DNA of 47,634 nt from assembly GCA_041494805.1 (NCBI GenBank), contig JBGQBN010000030.1, positions 1 through 47,634 on the forward strand, read 5' to 3'. Both the position numbers and the translations under genes were made by a program. Source of the stretch: JBGQBN01 sp041494805 (GTDB lineage Bacteria > Acidobacteriota > Terriglobia > Terriglobales > Acidobacteriaceae). Positions within the stretch are counted from its first letter, which is position 1; each line of letters opens with the position of its first letter. This document shows positions 39,517-47,315 of the stretch, one piece after another. A model generated the notes under the pieces. It did no database searches, had not been told where the DNA came from, and saw only the letters and a program-made list of their open reading frames with translations.

Positions 39517-40391
39517 GGCTCATGCCAACGAAACCCGTGCCGCTGTTCTTCCTCGACTTTCTTCAGCAGGGCCAGAGTTCGTGAACGCCTGTAGTTGGCG
39601 CACGCGACCACGAGAATGTTAACGAACGCCATGGGTGCAACGTAAGACGCGCCAAAAGAAGGAGTGTCCACCGAGGTCAGAAAACACTCGTGGGCAAATT
39701 GACCGATGGGCGAAACCAATGTATCGGTAATGCCCACGCAATAGGTGCCATTCAGGCGCGCCTGGCGCAACCCTTCCACGGTCTGGCGCAGGCCGCGCCG
39801 GTAGCTGACCGCGATCACAAGATCTTTCTTGCCCAGGAATCTCACCTTGTGTACGACTTCAGCGGGCGAAGTAGCGCTGGAAACCGGCAGCCACAGCATC
39901 ATCAAATGATGTTCCAGGAACTTCGCCAGGTTGGCAGCCAGGTCACCCCCCAGAAGCAAAATTCGCTTGGCGGAATACAAGCGGCGTGCCAGGGCAGCCA
40001 TGCGGTGCGGCTCGAGGCGTTGAGCCACTTCATTCAGGTTCTTGAAATCCTGATCGAGCGAGGCCCGCACTTGGGTAGGGATGCTAAGCTTGTCCGCGCT
40101 GCTGGTCTGCATCGTATCCATGGAAGTCGCATGAGCGATGGAGAGTTCGTGGAGATAATGCTGAAACTCCCGGTAGGAGCCAAACTGCATTCCGCGCACG
40201 ATCCGCACCAGGGTGGCGGGATCGGTTTTCAGTCGCTGTGCCAGGGCGCGAACGCTGAGCAGTACAAACTCCCGGGGGTGCTCCAAGGCGAGCCTGATAG
40301 TTTGCTGCCGCTTGGGACTCAGCAGGCTGATGCGAGCCGACAGGCTCAGCGCAGGAGCCGGGTGTGGGTTCACTTTTCGCCGCGTTTTCAT
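39513..40391 (-). CDS. RpiR/MurR-family transcriptional regulator
   Basis: A regulator of about 292 residues: an N-terminal helix-turn-helix of the RpiR type (about 25-85, LSVRALAQRLKTDPATLVRIVRGMQFGSYREF) and a C-terminal SIS domain (about 125-260, RILLLGGDLAANLAKFLEHH). SIS domains bind phosphosugars, so most relatives sense sugar phosphates or amino sugars. It overlaps the S15-type hydrolase gene by four bases and is its likely controller. ATG 40391 is preferred over GTG 40397; neither has a strong ribosome site. An inverted repeat upstream is a candidate operator. Confidence 0.88.
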   Translation of the reverse strand: MKTRRKVNPHPAPALSLSARISLLSPKRQQTIRLALEHPREFVLLSVRALAQRLKTDPATLVRIVRGMQFGSYREFQHYLHELSIAHATSMDTMQTSSADKLSIPTQVRASLDQDFKNLNEVAQRLEPHRMAALARRLYSAKRILLLGGDLAANLAKFLEHHLMMLWLPVSSATSPAEVVHKVRFLGKKDLVIAVSYRRGLRQTVEGLRQARLNGTYCVGITDTLVSPIGQFAHECFLTSVDTPSFGASYVAPMAFVNILVVACANYRRSRTLALLKKVEEEQRHGFRWHEP

Positions 40392-40424
40392 GGGCACATG
40401 AGCATGTTTGAAGCCGGGGCTCTT

Positions 40425-40456
40425 GTCAACACTTTTGCATGACGCATTTTGTTGAC
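40425..40456. promoter_or_regulatory. Inverted repeat upstream of the RpiR gene
   Basis: GTCAACA (40425-40431) and TGTTGAC (40450-40456) are perfect inverted arms 18 bases apart. The left arm overlaps a minus-strand TTGACA (-35-like). It could be an autoregulatory site. Confidence 0.4.
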
Positions 40457-40516
40457 GTTTGTTTCTCTTTGTTTCAGCTGAAGCGGGCTACCGGGCAGTC
40501 GCGATTGGCGGCCTGC

Positions 40517-41797
40517 TCATGTCTCGAAGGGCTTCTCCAGCGATGGGCTCTGCGGCGTGAGCAACTCCGCGCCGTTTTCGGTGATATGCATGTCATCTTC
40601 GAGCCGCACCCCGAACTCGCCGCGGATGTAAACCCCGGGCTCATCACTGAAGGTCATGTTCGCCGCGAGCGGCGTGGTGTTGCCACGCACCAGGTAGGGC
40701 CACTCGTGACCGTCCATGCCCATACCATGACCCACGCGGTGGGTGAAAAACTTGTAGTCCGGCCCGTACCCTGCGTCGGCGATCACTTTACGTGCGGCAG
40801 CGTCCACGGCCTGGCACTCCAGGCCCGGGCGCGCCGTTTTCAGCGCTGTACTCTGGGCCAGGTGGACAATGTCAAACACCTGCTTCATCTTGTCGGACGG
40901 TTTGCCCAACACGAATGTGCGCGTGATGTCGGAACTGTAGCCTTCCACCTTGCAGCCCCCATCCATCAACACGATGGTGCTTTCGCGGATTACTTGCGGA
41001 GTAATGGAGCCATGCGGGAAGGCGGAATACTCCCCCACCTGCACGTCGGCGCTTCCGGAGAAACCCAGCTGAGTGTGCGCAGCTTCGATCAAGTTCTCGA
41101 GTTGCGGCTGGGTCATGCCCTCCTTCACCGCCCGGTACGCAGCTTCGTAAGCCGCCAGCGTGACCTGGCTCGCCAGGCGCATCAGCTCGATTTCATGTTC
41201 GCTCTTCACCATGCGGCAGCCGGCCGTGACGGGGGTGCCGCTGCTGATCTTTACTTGTGGCGCGGCCTTTCCGACTCCTTCGTTAAAAACAAAGCGCACG
41301 GTCTCTTCCAAACCCAGATTTCCGCCAGCGATCCCGCGGTCTTCCAATCCCTGCGCCACGCGCTGATAAGGACTGTCATCTTCCTGCCAAATCCGAACGT
41401 CCGCGTGTTCACCTTCTGACGCCTGGGTGATCTGTTCACGTGCCCGCCCTTCTTCAAAAGCGGGGCAGACGTAGAAAGCTGCTCCCTTGGCCGGTAACAC
41501 CATCGCGAACAGCCGTTCACCACCCCACCAGCGGATTCCGGCGAAATAGGTGAGCGAAGTGCCCTCCATCAGCAGAATAGCGTCGAGATTGTTGGCCGCC
41601 ATCAGTCGCCGCGCCTTCTCCTGGCGCTCATGCCGTTCCTCGCGCGTAATGGGCTTGGCCTGATCTTTCATGGATTTCAGGCCGGCGATGGACGGCGGCA
41701 GCGGCGGATGAGCTTCCTCAGCGTGCATCGAGCGCGCCGCAAGTGTCGCGCCCGCAGCAACCGTGCCTGCCTGAAGAAAGCGGCGTCGAGAGACCAT
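40517..41797 (-). CDS. Tat-exported M24 metallopeptidase (Xaa-Pro aminopeptidase-like)
   Basis: A 426-residue pita-bread-fold peptidase. The twin-arginine signal MVSRRRFLQAGTVAAGATLA is at the N-terminus, so the folded metalloenzyme is exported. The creatinase-type N-domain is followed by the catalytic domain with the five metal ligands in order: Asp in VLMDGGCKVEGYSSD, a second Asp in the same block, His in THRVGHGMG, Glu in SDEPGVYI and Glu in RLEDDM. M24B members remove N-terminal residues before proline. ATG 41797 is preferred because a GGAGGG site precedes it and a TATAAT-like box lies just upstream (about 41818-41824 on the minus strand). Confidence 0.92.
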   Translation of the reverse strand: MVSRRRFLQAGTVAAGATLAARSMHAEEAHPPLPPSIAGLKSMKDQAKPITREERHERQEKARRLMAANNLDAILLMEGTSLTYFAGIRWWGGERLFAMVLPAKGAAFYVCPAFEEGRAREQITQASEGEHADVRIWQEDDSPYQRVAQGLEDRGIAGGNLGLEETVRFVFNEGVGKAAPQVKISSGTPVTAGCRMVKSEHEIELMRLASQVTLAAYEAAYRAVKEGMTQPQLENLIEAAHTQLGFSGSADVQVGEYSAFPHGSITPQVIRESTIVLMDGGCKVEGYSSDITRTFVLGKPSDKMKQVFDIVHLAQSTALKTARPGLECQAVDAAARKVIADAGYGPDYKFFTHRVGHGMGMDGHEWPYLVRGNTTPLAANMTFSDEPGVYIRGEFGVRLEDDMHITENGAELLTPQSPSLEKPFET

Positions 41798-41848
41798 GGA
41801 CCCTCCGGTGAGACTGGCCATTATAAAGGTGTTTCGATGGCCAAATGC

Positions 41849-41917
41849 CAATTTCCAATTGCCGATTGAAAAAGTGGCCGGGTTACTTTCTATTTGGCAA
41901 TCGGCAATTGAAAATTG
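41849..41917. repeat. 20-bp inverted repeat of a GCAATTG-rich sequence
   Basis: The arm at 41849-41868 and the arm at 41898-41917 are reverse complements at 19 of 20 positions (CAATCGGCAATTG core), 29 bases apart. They lie in the divergent gap between the M24 and CPXCG genes, upstream of both. Confidence 0.75.
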
Positions 41918-41933
41918 AAAATGAAGTCTAGAC

Positions 41934-42113
41934 ATGCGCCCGGGATTCCAATGTGCCGGCTGCGGCGAGTGGAACGACACCACGGTGGATGAGTCCGCCG
42001 GGCACAACCAGTCCTACGTGGAGGACTGCCAGGTCTGCTGCAGACCTAACCTCCTGCGTGTTTCCTATGATCCCGAGACGGAAGAGTTTATGATCGCGGC
42101 GGAGTTGGAATAA
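41934..42113 (+). CDS. Small CPXCG-type cysteine-rich protein
   Basis: A 59-residue protein. It begins MRPGFQCAGCGEWNDTTVDE and contains EDCQVCCRPNLLRV, giving two pairs of closely spaced cysteines likely to bind one zinc ion. It ends in an acidic beta strand (EEFMIAAELE). This layout matches the CPXCG-motif cysteine-rich family, whose function is not established. The ribosome site is weak (TGAAG). The repeat at 41849-41917 lies directly upstream. Confidence 0.8.
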   Translation: MRPGFQCAGCGEWNDTTVDESAGHNQSYVEDCQVCCRPNLLRVSYDPETEEFMIAAELE

Positions 42114-42190
42114 GAAATAATACGCGACGTTATGGTAATTAGCCGGAGCCAGACAACAGAAGCCCACTTCTCGTAGAAAGGATGCACTCA

Positions 42191-42556
42191 ATGGCCACTA
42201 GCTACAGTTCTCCAGGACGGACGGTTGCCCACAATATGGTGACTACCCAGTTCGAGCTCGACGGATTTCGCGTGGTCCGGACCCTGGGAGTTGTGCGCGG
42301 CATCGTGGTGCGCTCGCGTTCAATCTTCGGCACGATTGGGGCGGGCCTGCAGACGATCCTGGGCGGCAACATCACCCTGCTCACCAATTTGTGCGAGAAG
42401 ACCCGCGCCGAAGCCTTTGACCTCATGCTCCAGCATGCCGCCGAACTCGGCGGTAACGCCGTGGTCGGCGCCCGCTACGACGCCACTGAGGTCATGCAGG
42501 GCGTCACCGAAGTGCTGGCCTACGGCACGGCGATCGTGGTCGAGCCGGCAAAGTGA
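42191..42556 (+). CDS. YbjQ/UPF0145-family protein
   Basis: A 121-residue cytoplasmic protein of the YbjQ family, a small oligomeric beta-rich fold. The blocks VRTLGVVRGIVVRSRSIFG, LCEKTRAEAFDLMLQHAAEL and GGNAVVGARYDATEVM are standard for it. Relatives are described as putative heavy-metal-binding proteins, but the biological role is not known. ATG 42191 is chosen because AAAGGA at 42177-42182 is at the correct distance; ATG 42182 would be too close. The gene converges on a minus-strand membrane protein gene, with a multi-hairpin repeat between. Confidence 0.88.
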   Translation: MATSYSSPGRTVAHNMVTTQFELDGFRVVRTLGVVRGIVVRSRSIFGTIGAGLQTILGGNITLLTNLCEKTRAEAFDLMLQHAAELGGNAVVGARYDATEVMQGVTEVLAYGTAIVVEPAK

Positions 42557-42574
42557 GACTTGTGGGTAGGTCTT

Positions 42575-42671
42575 GTGTGGGGGCGGTCTCTGACCCGCCC
42601 TTGCCGCGACGGTTTCTGTCGCGGCTGCCTGGTGCCGCAGCGCGGCACAGGTCAAAAGTCCCTGCCCACAC
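42575..42671. repeat. Cloverleaf-like multi-hairpin element
   Basis: An outer stem GTGTGG/CCACAC (42575-42580 with 42666-42671) encloses three consecutive hairpins: GGGCGG/CCGCCC (42581-42600), GCCGCGAC/GTCGCGGC (42603-42625) and GTGCCGC/GCGGCAC (42632-42648). It fills a gap between convergent genes. No T-run is present, so it is not a standard terminator, and the sequence is not a tRNA. Confidence 0.65.
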
Positions 42672-42680
42672 TTTGTGCCA

Positions 42681-43106
42681 TCAGTCCTTGTACAGCCATC
42701 CGGCGACCAGCGTTGCCAGAATCGCTCCCACCCACATCTCCAACATCCAGCCGAGAGGGAAGACACGGTCGAACGGCGCCCAGCTCGCGGTGCGGAAGTT
42801 GCTCGGGAAGCCGGCGGCAAACCCCACCAGAACCCCGATCTTGAGCGCGCTCTTCGGGCCGGCACCGAGCGTTGCCCGCGACCATGCGTAAAGGTGCGCC
42901 ACGACAATGGCCAGAATGAACAGCATCACGATCCACTGAACTTCAAAAGCGGGATAGCGCGGTTCCTTCAGGAACTGGCCAGAATTCTGGGCTTCCTGAT
43001 AGCGCGCCATTCCGATGACGAAGAAGCTGATCACGAAGCTCCAGATCACCCAGACCACGCCTCCAGCCAAACCTCCGAGAAATACACGGCCCCGGTTCAC
43101 GCCCAT
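42681..43106 (-). CDS. Four-helix membrane protein of unknown function
   Basis: A 141-residue protein with four hydrophobic segments (about 8-30, 52-72, 85-102 and 118-137), for example GGLAGGVVWVIWSFVISFFV and EVQWIVMLFILAIVVAHLY. No enzyme motif is seen. ATG 43106 has a GGAGGT ribosome site six bases upstream and removes an unlikely basic extension. The family is not recognised beyond a general hypothetical inner-membrane protein; it converges with the ybjQ-like gene. Confidence 0.75.
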   Translation of the reverse strand: MGVNRGRVFLGGLAGGVVWVIWSFVISFFVIGMARYQEAQNSGQFLKEPRYPAFEVQWIVMLFILAIVVAHLYAWSRATLGAGPKSALKIGVLVGFAAGFPSNFRTASWAPFDRVFPLGWMLEMWVGAILATLVAGWLYKD

Positions 43107-43205
43107 GGACCACCTCCAAAGTGAGACCTTTTCTAACGCGAGTCGAAGACGACGGCGGGAGTGTACCACCAAACCGCAGGTTGCGGAGAGCGCATAGGAC
43201 AGCGT

Positions 43206-43727
43206 CTACCCGAGCAGCTCCCCCAGTGCCTTCTGCCGGTATTCGAACGTCTGCCGCAACTGGCGGCTGACGAAAAGCTTTTCTGCGAGAGCGCCCAGGA
43301 AACCAAAGCCGATCTCGTACTCGATCACATCATGCACCATCGTTCCTTCGACACCGTTGCGCCTTTGGCGGCTGAACTCATGGCGATGTTGGAAGCGCTT
43401 GAACGGTCCCTTCTTCTGCACGTCGGCGAAATGGTGGTTCCATTCGAATTCGGTAATCAGGGCAATCCATCCGGCGCGGAAGGGAAGAAAGGGAAAAATG
43501 CGGAAGGAGGTCACGATCTCTGATCCCGCGCCCGCAAGGGGCGGGCGATCGGTGACTGTGGCTTCGTCGGTCAGAACACCTGGAGGCGCCACCAACTTGA
43601 CCCGCAGCAGTTCGGTCCCCGTCTTCGGAGGCATAATCTGCGGCAGGTTGCCGGGATTGGCGAAGAAGAGAAATATCCGTTCCATGGGAACTGGCACCCA
43701 CTGCTCGAACTGAGCGTGATAAACCAT
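43206..43727 (-). CDS. SRPBCC-fold (START-like) protein
   Basis: A protein of about 173 residues. FEQWVPVPMERIFLFFANPGNLPQIMPP is the classic N-terminal strand-helix of the SRPBCC ligand-binding superfamily, and the C-terminal helix ends with FEYRQKALGELLG. Members of this subgroup (CDP-paratose-2-epimerase-like annotations) bind hydrophobic ligands and include cell-division inhibitor SulA-like misannotations. ATG 43727 fits the domain boundary, although its ribosome site is weak. It is transcribed away from the pseudogene to its right. Confidence 0.8.
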   Translation of the reverse strand: MVYHAQFEQWVPVPMERIFLFFANPGNLPQIMPPKTGTELLRVKLVAPPGVLTDEATVTDRPPLAGAGSEIVTSFRIFPFLPFRAGWIALITEFEWNHHFADVQKKGPFKRFQHRHEFSRQRRNGVEGTMVHDVIEYEIGFGFLGALAEKLFVSRQLRQTFEYRQKALGELLG

Positions 43728-43817
43728 CAGAACCAGCCCCACTCTATGGCAACCGGGCACCGTGTGCAATGAGACAGTGGACGGCAGAGCCGGATCGCGA
43801 TAGATTGTCCATCCCCT

Positions 43818-44150
43818 ATGTCTCGAAAAATTCTCCAATTTACAGTCCTATTTTTCTTCCTGGGCGCGATCTTCTTACCCGCCGCGGCGCAGGCTTCCTC
43901 GTATAAATACTTCCGTTTGGGTGAGAAGACGGACAGCCAGGCAACTCCAGTTGCAGGAACCGCCATGATGGGCGGTGGTGAGGATCTCGATGAAGCCTTT
44001 CGCTGGTTATGCCAGAAGGCGAACGGCGGTGATTTCCTGGTGCTGCGGGCCCGCGGCGATGATGCCTACAATCCCTATGTAAACGGGCTGTGCAAGCTGA
44101 ATTCGGTGGCCACGCTGATCATTCCCAAACGCAAAGCAGCTCTGGATCCG
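43818..44150 (+). pseudogene. Truncated cyanophycinase-like (peptidase S51) gene
   Basis: The first 111 codons read as an exported S51-family protein: signal peptide (LFFFLGAIFLPAAAQA), then GGGEDLDEAFRWLCQ, GGDFLVLRARGDDAYNPY and NSVATLIIPKRKAALDP. These blocks match the start of cyanophycinase-like proteins. After DP the similarity stops and the frame runs into TonB-receptor sequence out of frame, ending at 44330. The catalytic serine region is missing, so the protein cannot be active. Confidence 0.75.
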
Positions 44151-44622
44151 GCGCCCGGCTCCGGTTGGTATCGGCCGGGGTGGAACCCAGCAGCAAGTGC
44201 AGTACATTTATCCCGCGTCTTCCAATTCCCAGTGTGCCGCTCACGCTTCTGCGGGGCAGCTAGATTACTGGGGCTGTTTCGTCGCGGGGAACTCAGTGAT
44301 TACACCGCCCGAACAGGGACAATTCGGTAACATGGGGCGGAACATCTTCCGCGGCCCTGCTTTCGCCAACTGGGACATGTCGGTCACCAAGCGCTGGAGA
44401 CTCAACGAGCGCATGAACCTGCAACTGCGCGGGGAGTTCTTCAACATCCTGAACCATACCAACTTTGACTTGTTCACCATGAGCACGGATCTTTCTGATC
44501 CCGTGTATGCGATCAACGACCTGGCAGTGGCCAAGGCCACTCCAGACGTGGGTGTGGCCAATCCGGTGGTCGGCTCCGGTGGCTCACGGCATATTCAGTT
44601 GGGCGTGAAGTTGATCTGGTAG
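44151..44622 (+). pseudogene. C-terminal fragment of an Oar-like TonB receptor
   Basis: In a different frame from the S51 piece, the sequence encodes the end of a TonB receptor barrel: GRNIFRGPAFANWDMSVTKR, LQLRGEFFNILNHTNFDLF and the terminal IQLGVKLIW. These match the C-terminus of the complete receptor at 6751-10134 (GRNIFRAPGF, RGEFFNTFNHPN, LALKLIF). Only about 150 residues remain, with no start codon of their own, so this is a remnant. Either a deletion joined two genes or an assembly joined two contigs. Confidence 0.75.
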
Positions 44623-44662
44623 TAAGTTGAGCGGCTGCTGGCCGCCGGGCTGCAGACACGGT

Positions 44663-44686
44663 GATCGCGCCCGCTGCCGGGCGATC
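44663..44686. terminator. Hairpin between convergent pseudogene and OmpA gene
   Basis: GATCG-CG-CCCG pairs with CGGG-CGATC around CTGC, nine pairs with a two-base bulge. No T-run follows on either strand, so termination is uncertain. Confidence 0.35.
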
Positions 44687-44713
44687 CAGTAACGCAGAAT
44701 GCCGGACCGGTGC

Positions 44714-46327
44714 TTAATTGTGCGGCGTCTCCGTCTTCGGATTCGCCGTGCTGGAATCAGCCGGCTTCCCCACAATGTCGCCGATCACGTCCCCCGACAC
44801 AATCATATCTACGCGTCGATTCAGTTTTCGGCCGGCCGCGGTGCTGTTGTCGCCGATCGGATCCGTCACGCCCAAACCGCGGGCGATCACGCTGTTGATC
44901 GGCACGCCTGCGTCCACCAGGTAATCGCGCACCGACCCGGCCCGTTTCTCCGAGAGACGCTGGTTGAATTCTTCGCCGCCCGTACTGTCGGTGTGGCCTT
45001 CGACTTCGAGTCGCAGGTCAGGATAGGCAAGCACGATCCCGGAGATTCTCGCCAGCCGTTCCCGGGCCGCGGGCTTCAGCGTGTACTGTCCGCTGTCGAA
45101 GAGCACGTCTGGCATGCTGACGACCAGACCGCGGTCCGTGTCCCTGGTCTCTAATACCTGATTGAGTTGCCTGAGCAGGCGGGCCCGCATTTCTTCCTTC
45201 TGGCGGATGGCTTCCTGCTTCTGCCGTTCGGCCTCTACCGCCGCCAGACGAGACTTCTCGGCCTCGGCTTGTGCTTTCTGCTGCTCCGCCACGGCTGCCG
45301 CCTGCTGCCGCTCGGCTTCGGCCTGGGCCTTTTCCGCGGTTAGCTGATCGATTTCTGCTTGTGCACGTCTGCGCGCGTCTTCTTCGGCTTGGGCCTTGGC
45401 CCGCGCTTCCGCTTCGGCGGAAGCTTTGGCTTCGGCCTCGGCTTTCTCCTGCGCCTCCTGCATGGCTCGTTTTTCAGCGGCGACGCGGTCTGCCTCTTTC
45501 TGCTTCAAAGTCAGCACGCGCGCATCTTCGGCCATCTGGGTAGCGCCACGAGCCGCCGTTCCGATAGGGGTTCTGCCTTGCTTGCGTTTCAGATAGTCTT
45601 CCGCCCGCGCCAGCATGTCGTCAGCCTTGCTGATGCTGCCGCCTGCATACTGCTGGGCCCCGGCCGCCTTCGCGATCGCGACCGCATTGCGCGCTTCCAG
45701 CAGGTCTAGCGGCGTCTTGGGATCAGCTTTCGCGGAAGGGAGTTGGTCGGCGGGCACATCGATGGTGTATTCCTGACCTTCCAGCATTTCAAACTTGGCG
45801 TCGATGGCCTCTTCGAATCCTTTGGTCTCCTGACGAATAATATTTTCCGCGACCACCAGCTCACTCGGCCGGGTCACGGCAAAATAAGGCTCCGCTGTTA
45901 CCACCAGCCCGAACGCCTGCAGATCGGAGGTCACGCTGATCTTGCTCTTGCCGTCGTTGCCGGGCACGACTTCACCTAGATTGACCGAACGTCCTTCCGG
46001 CGTGACCGCCCACAGCACGTACGTGAGATACTGCCCGCCAAACTTAGTCGCCGGCTGCATGCGCGACAGCTCAGCGTCAATCTGCAGGCGACCCTCTTTG
46101 CCTTCCACCTTGGCCTTGCCGCCGGCCTCCGGCAGGAGACTCGTTCCCTTGAAATCCACCATGGTCGAGCCGCCGCGATGGCGATAGTTGACCGCCTTCG
46201 TGGTGCGCGCAATCACCTTGACGCGGAACACCGGCGTTTGGTCCATGGGCTCGACGGGGGTAGCCTCTTGAGCCAAGGCGAGGGCAGCCAGCAAGGTCAC
46301 ACACGTTGGGGCGAGAATTTTCTTCAT
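44714..46327 (-). CDS. OmpA-family peptidoglycan-binding protein with coiled coil
   Basis: A 537-residue envelope protein. It has a signal peptide (MKKILAPTCVTLLAALALAQ), an N-terminal beta domain (about 40-190), and a DUF4398-like helical segment (about 200-260, NAVAIAKAAGAQQYAGGSIS). A long coiled coil rich in Ala, Glu and Gln follows (about 265-400). The C-terminal OmpA domain (about 420-520) has VLFDSGQYTLKPAARERL, EGHTDSTGG and the NRRVDMIV end that binds diaminopimelate. It probably anchors the outer membrane to the cell wall. ATG 46327 is supported by GGAGGA upstream. Repetitive GCGGAAGCT-like codons in the coiled coil make the region prone to slippage. Confidence 0.9.
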   Translation of the reverse strand: MKKILAPTCVTLLAALALAQEATPVEPMDQTPVFRVKVIARTTKAVNYRHRGGSTMVDFKGTSLLPEAGGKAKVEGKEGRLQIDAELSRMQPATKFGGQYLTYVLWAVTPEGRSVNLGEVVPGNDGKSKISVTSDLQAFGLVVTAEPYFAVTRPSELVVAENIIRQETKGFEEAIDAKFEMLEGQEYTIDVPADQLPSAKADPKTPLDLLEARNAVAIAKAAGAQQYAGGSISKADDMLARAEDYLKRKQGRTPIGTAARGATQMAEDARVLTLKQKEADRVAAEKRAMQEAQEKAEAEAKASAEAEARAKAQAEEDARRRAQAEIDQLTAEKAQAEAERQQAAAVAEQQKAQAEAEKSRLAAVEAERQKQEAIRQKEEMRARLLRQLNQVLETRDTDRGLVVSMPDVLFDSGQYTLKPAARERLARISGIVLAYPDLRLEVEGHTDSTGGEEFNQRLSEKRAGSVRDYLVDAGVPINSVIARGLGVTDPIGDNSTAAGRKLNRRVDMIVSGDVIGDIVGKPADSSTANPKTETPHN

Positions 46328-46639
46328 GAAGGCGTCCTCCCTAAACTCCGGCTTCTCGGAGGTTGGTTGCAAAACCAATCTCGCGCGAAATTCAATGCTT
46401 CCACGGGTACACCTCGGACGGGAAGTGTCTCAACAGCTACCGGGCCGGCTAGGGCGAGGCAGATTTCCACAGGATTTCGCAGGATTCGGGCTGCGCCGAG
46501 CCGCTCGATTCACGCTTTTCGGAGCATGGAACCACAGGTCTAAACCCAACCTATTGTGGTCACCTAGTCAGTTAGCTACAACTTCTCGCGCTTTCCCAAA
46601 CCCGACGCACTTCCGTGCATGGACCCATAACTTTCTTAT
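46328..46639. other. 312-bp divergent gap, OmpA side
   Basis: On the minus strand CTCCG/CGGAG and GGTT/AACC hairpins lie in the OmpA leader. No gene was found. No convincing -35/-10 pair for the OmpA gene could be picked. Confidence 0.4.
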
Positions 46640-46667
46640 TGACAACAAACAGCTTAGGCGTAAGATG
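46640..46667 (+). promoter_or_regulatory. Promoter of the dcw cluster (mraZ promoter)
   Basis: TTGACA (46640-46645) and TAAGAT (46662-46667) are 16 bases apart. The -35 is a perfect match. The MraZ boxes begin directly after the -10. Confidence 0.7.
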
Positions 46668-46712
46668 TGGACAAAAGTGGTAAGAAGTGGTGGTGAGAGT
46701 GGTGATCGTGGG
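46668..46712 (+). promoter_or_regulatory. MraZ boxes: repeated GTGG motifs
   Basis: GTGG occurs at 46668, 46678, 46688, 46691, 46700 and 46709. The first three are exactly 10 bases apart, and two are preceded by A-rich bases (AAAAGTGG, AGAAGTGG). MraZ is known to bind direct repeats of this kind with a 10-bp period in its own promoter, so this is very likely the autorepression site. Confidence 0.7.
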
Positions 46713-46874
46713 CAGCAGTGAAACAGAGAGAGGCGCCAGTGGATTGTGCAGCTGACAGCCCCAAAAACAGCCCTAAAGAACCAGAAACGACCGCCATTTT
46801 GACCGCTTTGACCTCCCTCGCTGTGGCAGTGCTAGTTGTCAAGAGATTTCCAGCCCCCTTAAGGGGCAAAGCAC

Positions 46875-47315
46875 ATGTTTCGCGGCAACCACCCAACTCG
46901 CGTCGACGAAAAAGGACGGCTCAAGGTCCCTGCGGAATTCAAGCGCGTGATCGACGAGAAGTACAGCTCGCAATTTTACATCACCAGCCTGGATGGGAAG
47001 GTTGCTCAAGTGTATCCCTTCGAGGAGTGGGAACGGATCGAGCAGAAGCTGGCATCGCTCTCCACCTTCAATCCTACGAAGAAGAAGTTCTTGGACCGGG
47101 TGAACTACTACGGGCAGGCGGTCGAGATGGACGGCCAGGGGCGGCTGCTGATGCCGCAACTGCTCCGCGATGCAGCGCAGATCAAGGGCGAAGTCGCGGT
47201 GCTGGGCAACCTGACCTACCTGATAGTGCGGAACCTGGAGGCTTTGCGTAGAGAGATCGAGGAGCAAGCGTTCACACCAGAGGATGAGAAGACGCTCGAC
47301 GATCTGGGCATCTAG
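46875..47315 (+). CDS. mraZ: Transcriptional regulator MraZ
   Basis: A 146-residue DNA-binding protein that forms a ring and controls the division and cell-wall cluster. Two SpoVT-AbrB-like halves are visible: MFRGNHPTRVDEKGRLKVPA at the start and GQAVEMDGQGRLLMPQLLRD near residues 80-100. It heads the dcw cluster, and its stop codon TAG overlaps the GTG start of rsmH by one base. The ribosome site AAGGGG (46861-46866) forms half of the palindrome CCCCTTAAGGGG. A 5' leader of about 200 bases with no gene separates it from the promoter. Confidence 0.96.
   Translation: MFRGNHPTRVDEKGRLKVPAEFKRVIDEKYSSQFYITSLDGKVAQVYPFEEWERIEQKLASLSTFNPTKKKFLDRVNYYGQAVEMDGQGRLLMPQLLRDAAQIKGEVAVLGNLTYLIVRNLEALRREIEEQAFTPEDEKTLDDLGI

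Noticed and set aside
46839..47267. Minus-strand gene opposite mraZ
   Set aside because: It overlaps mraZ almost fully and has no ribosome site or motif.
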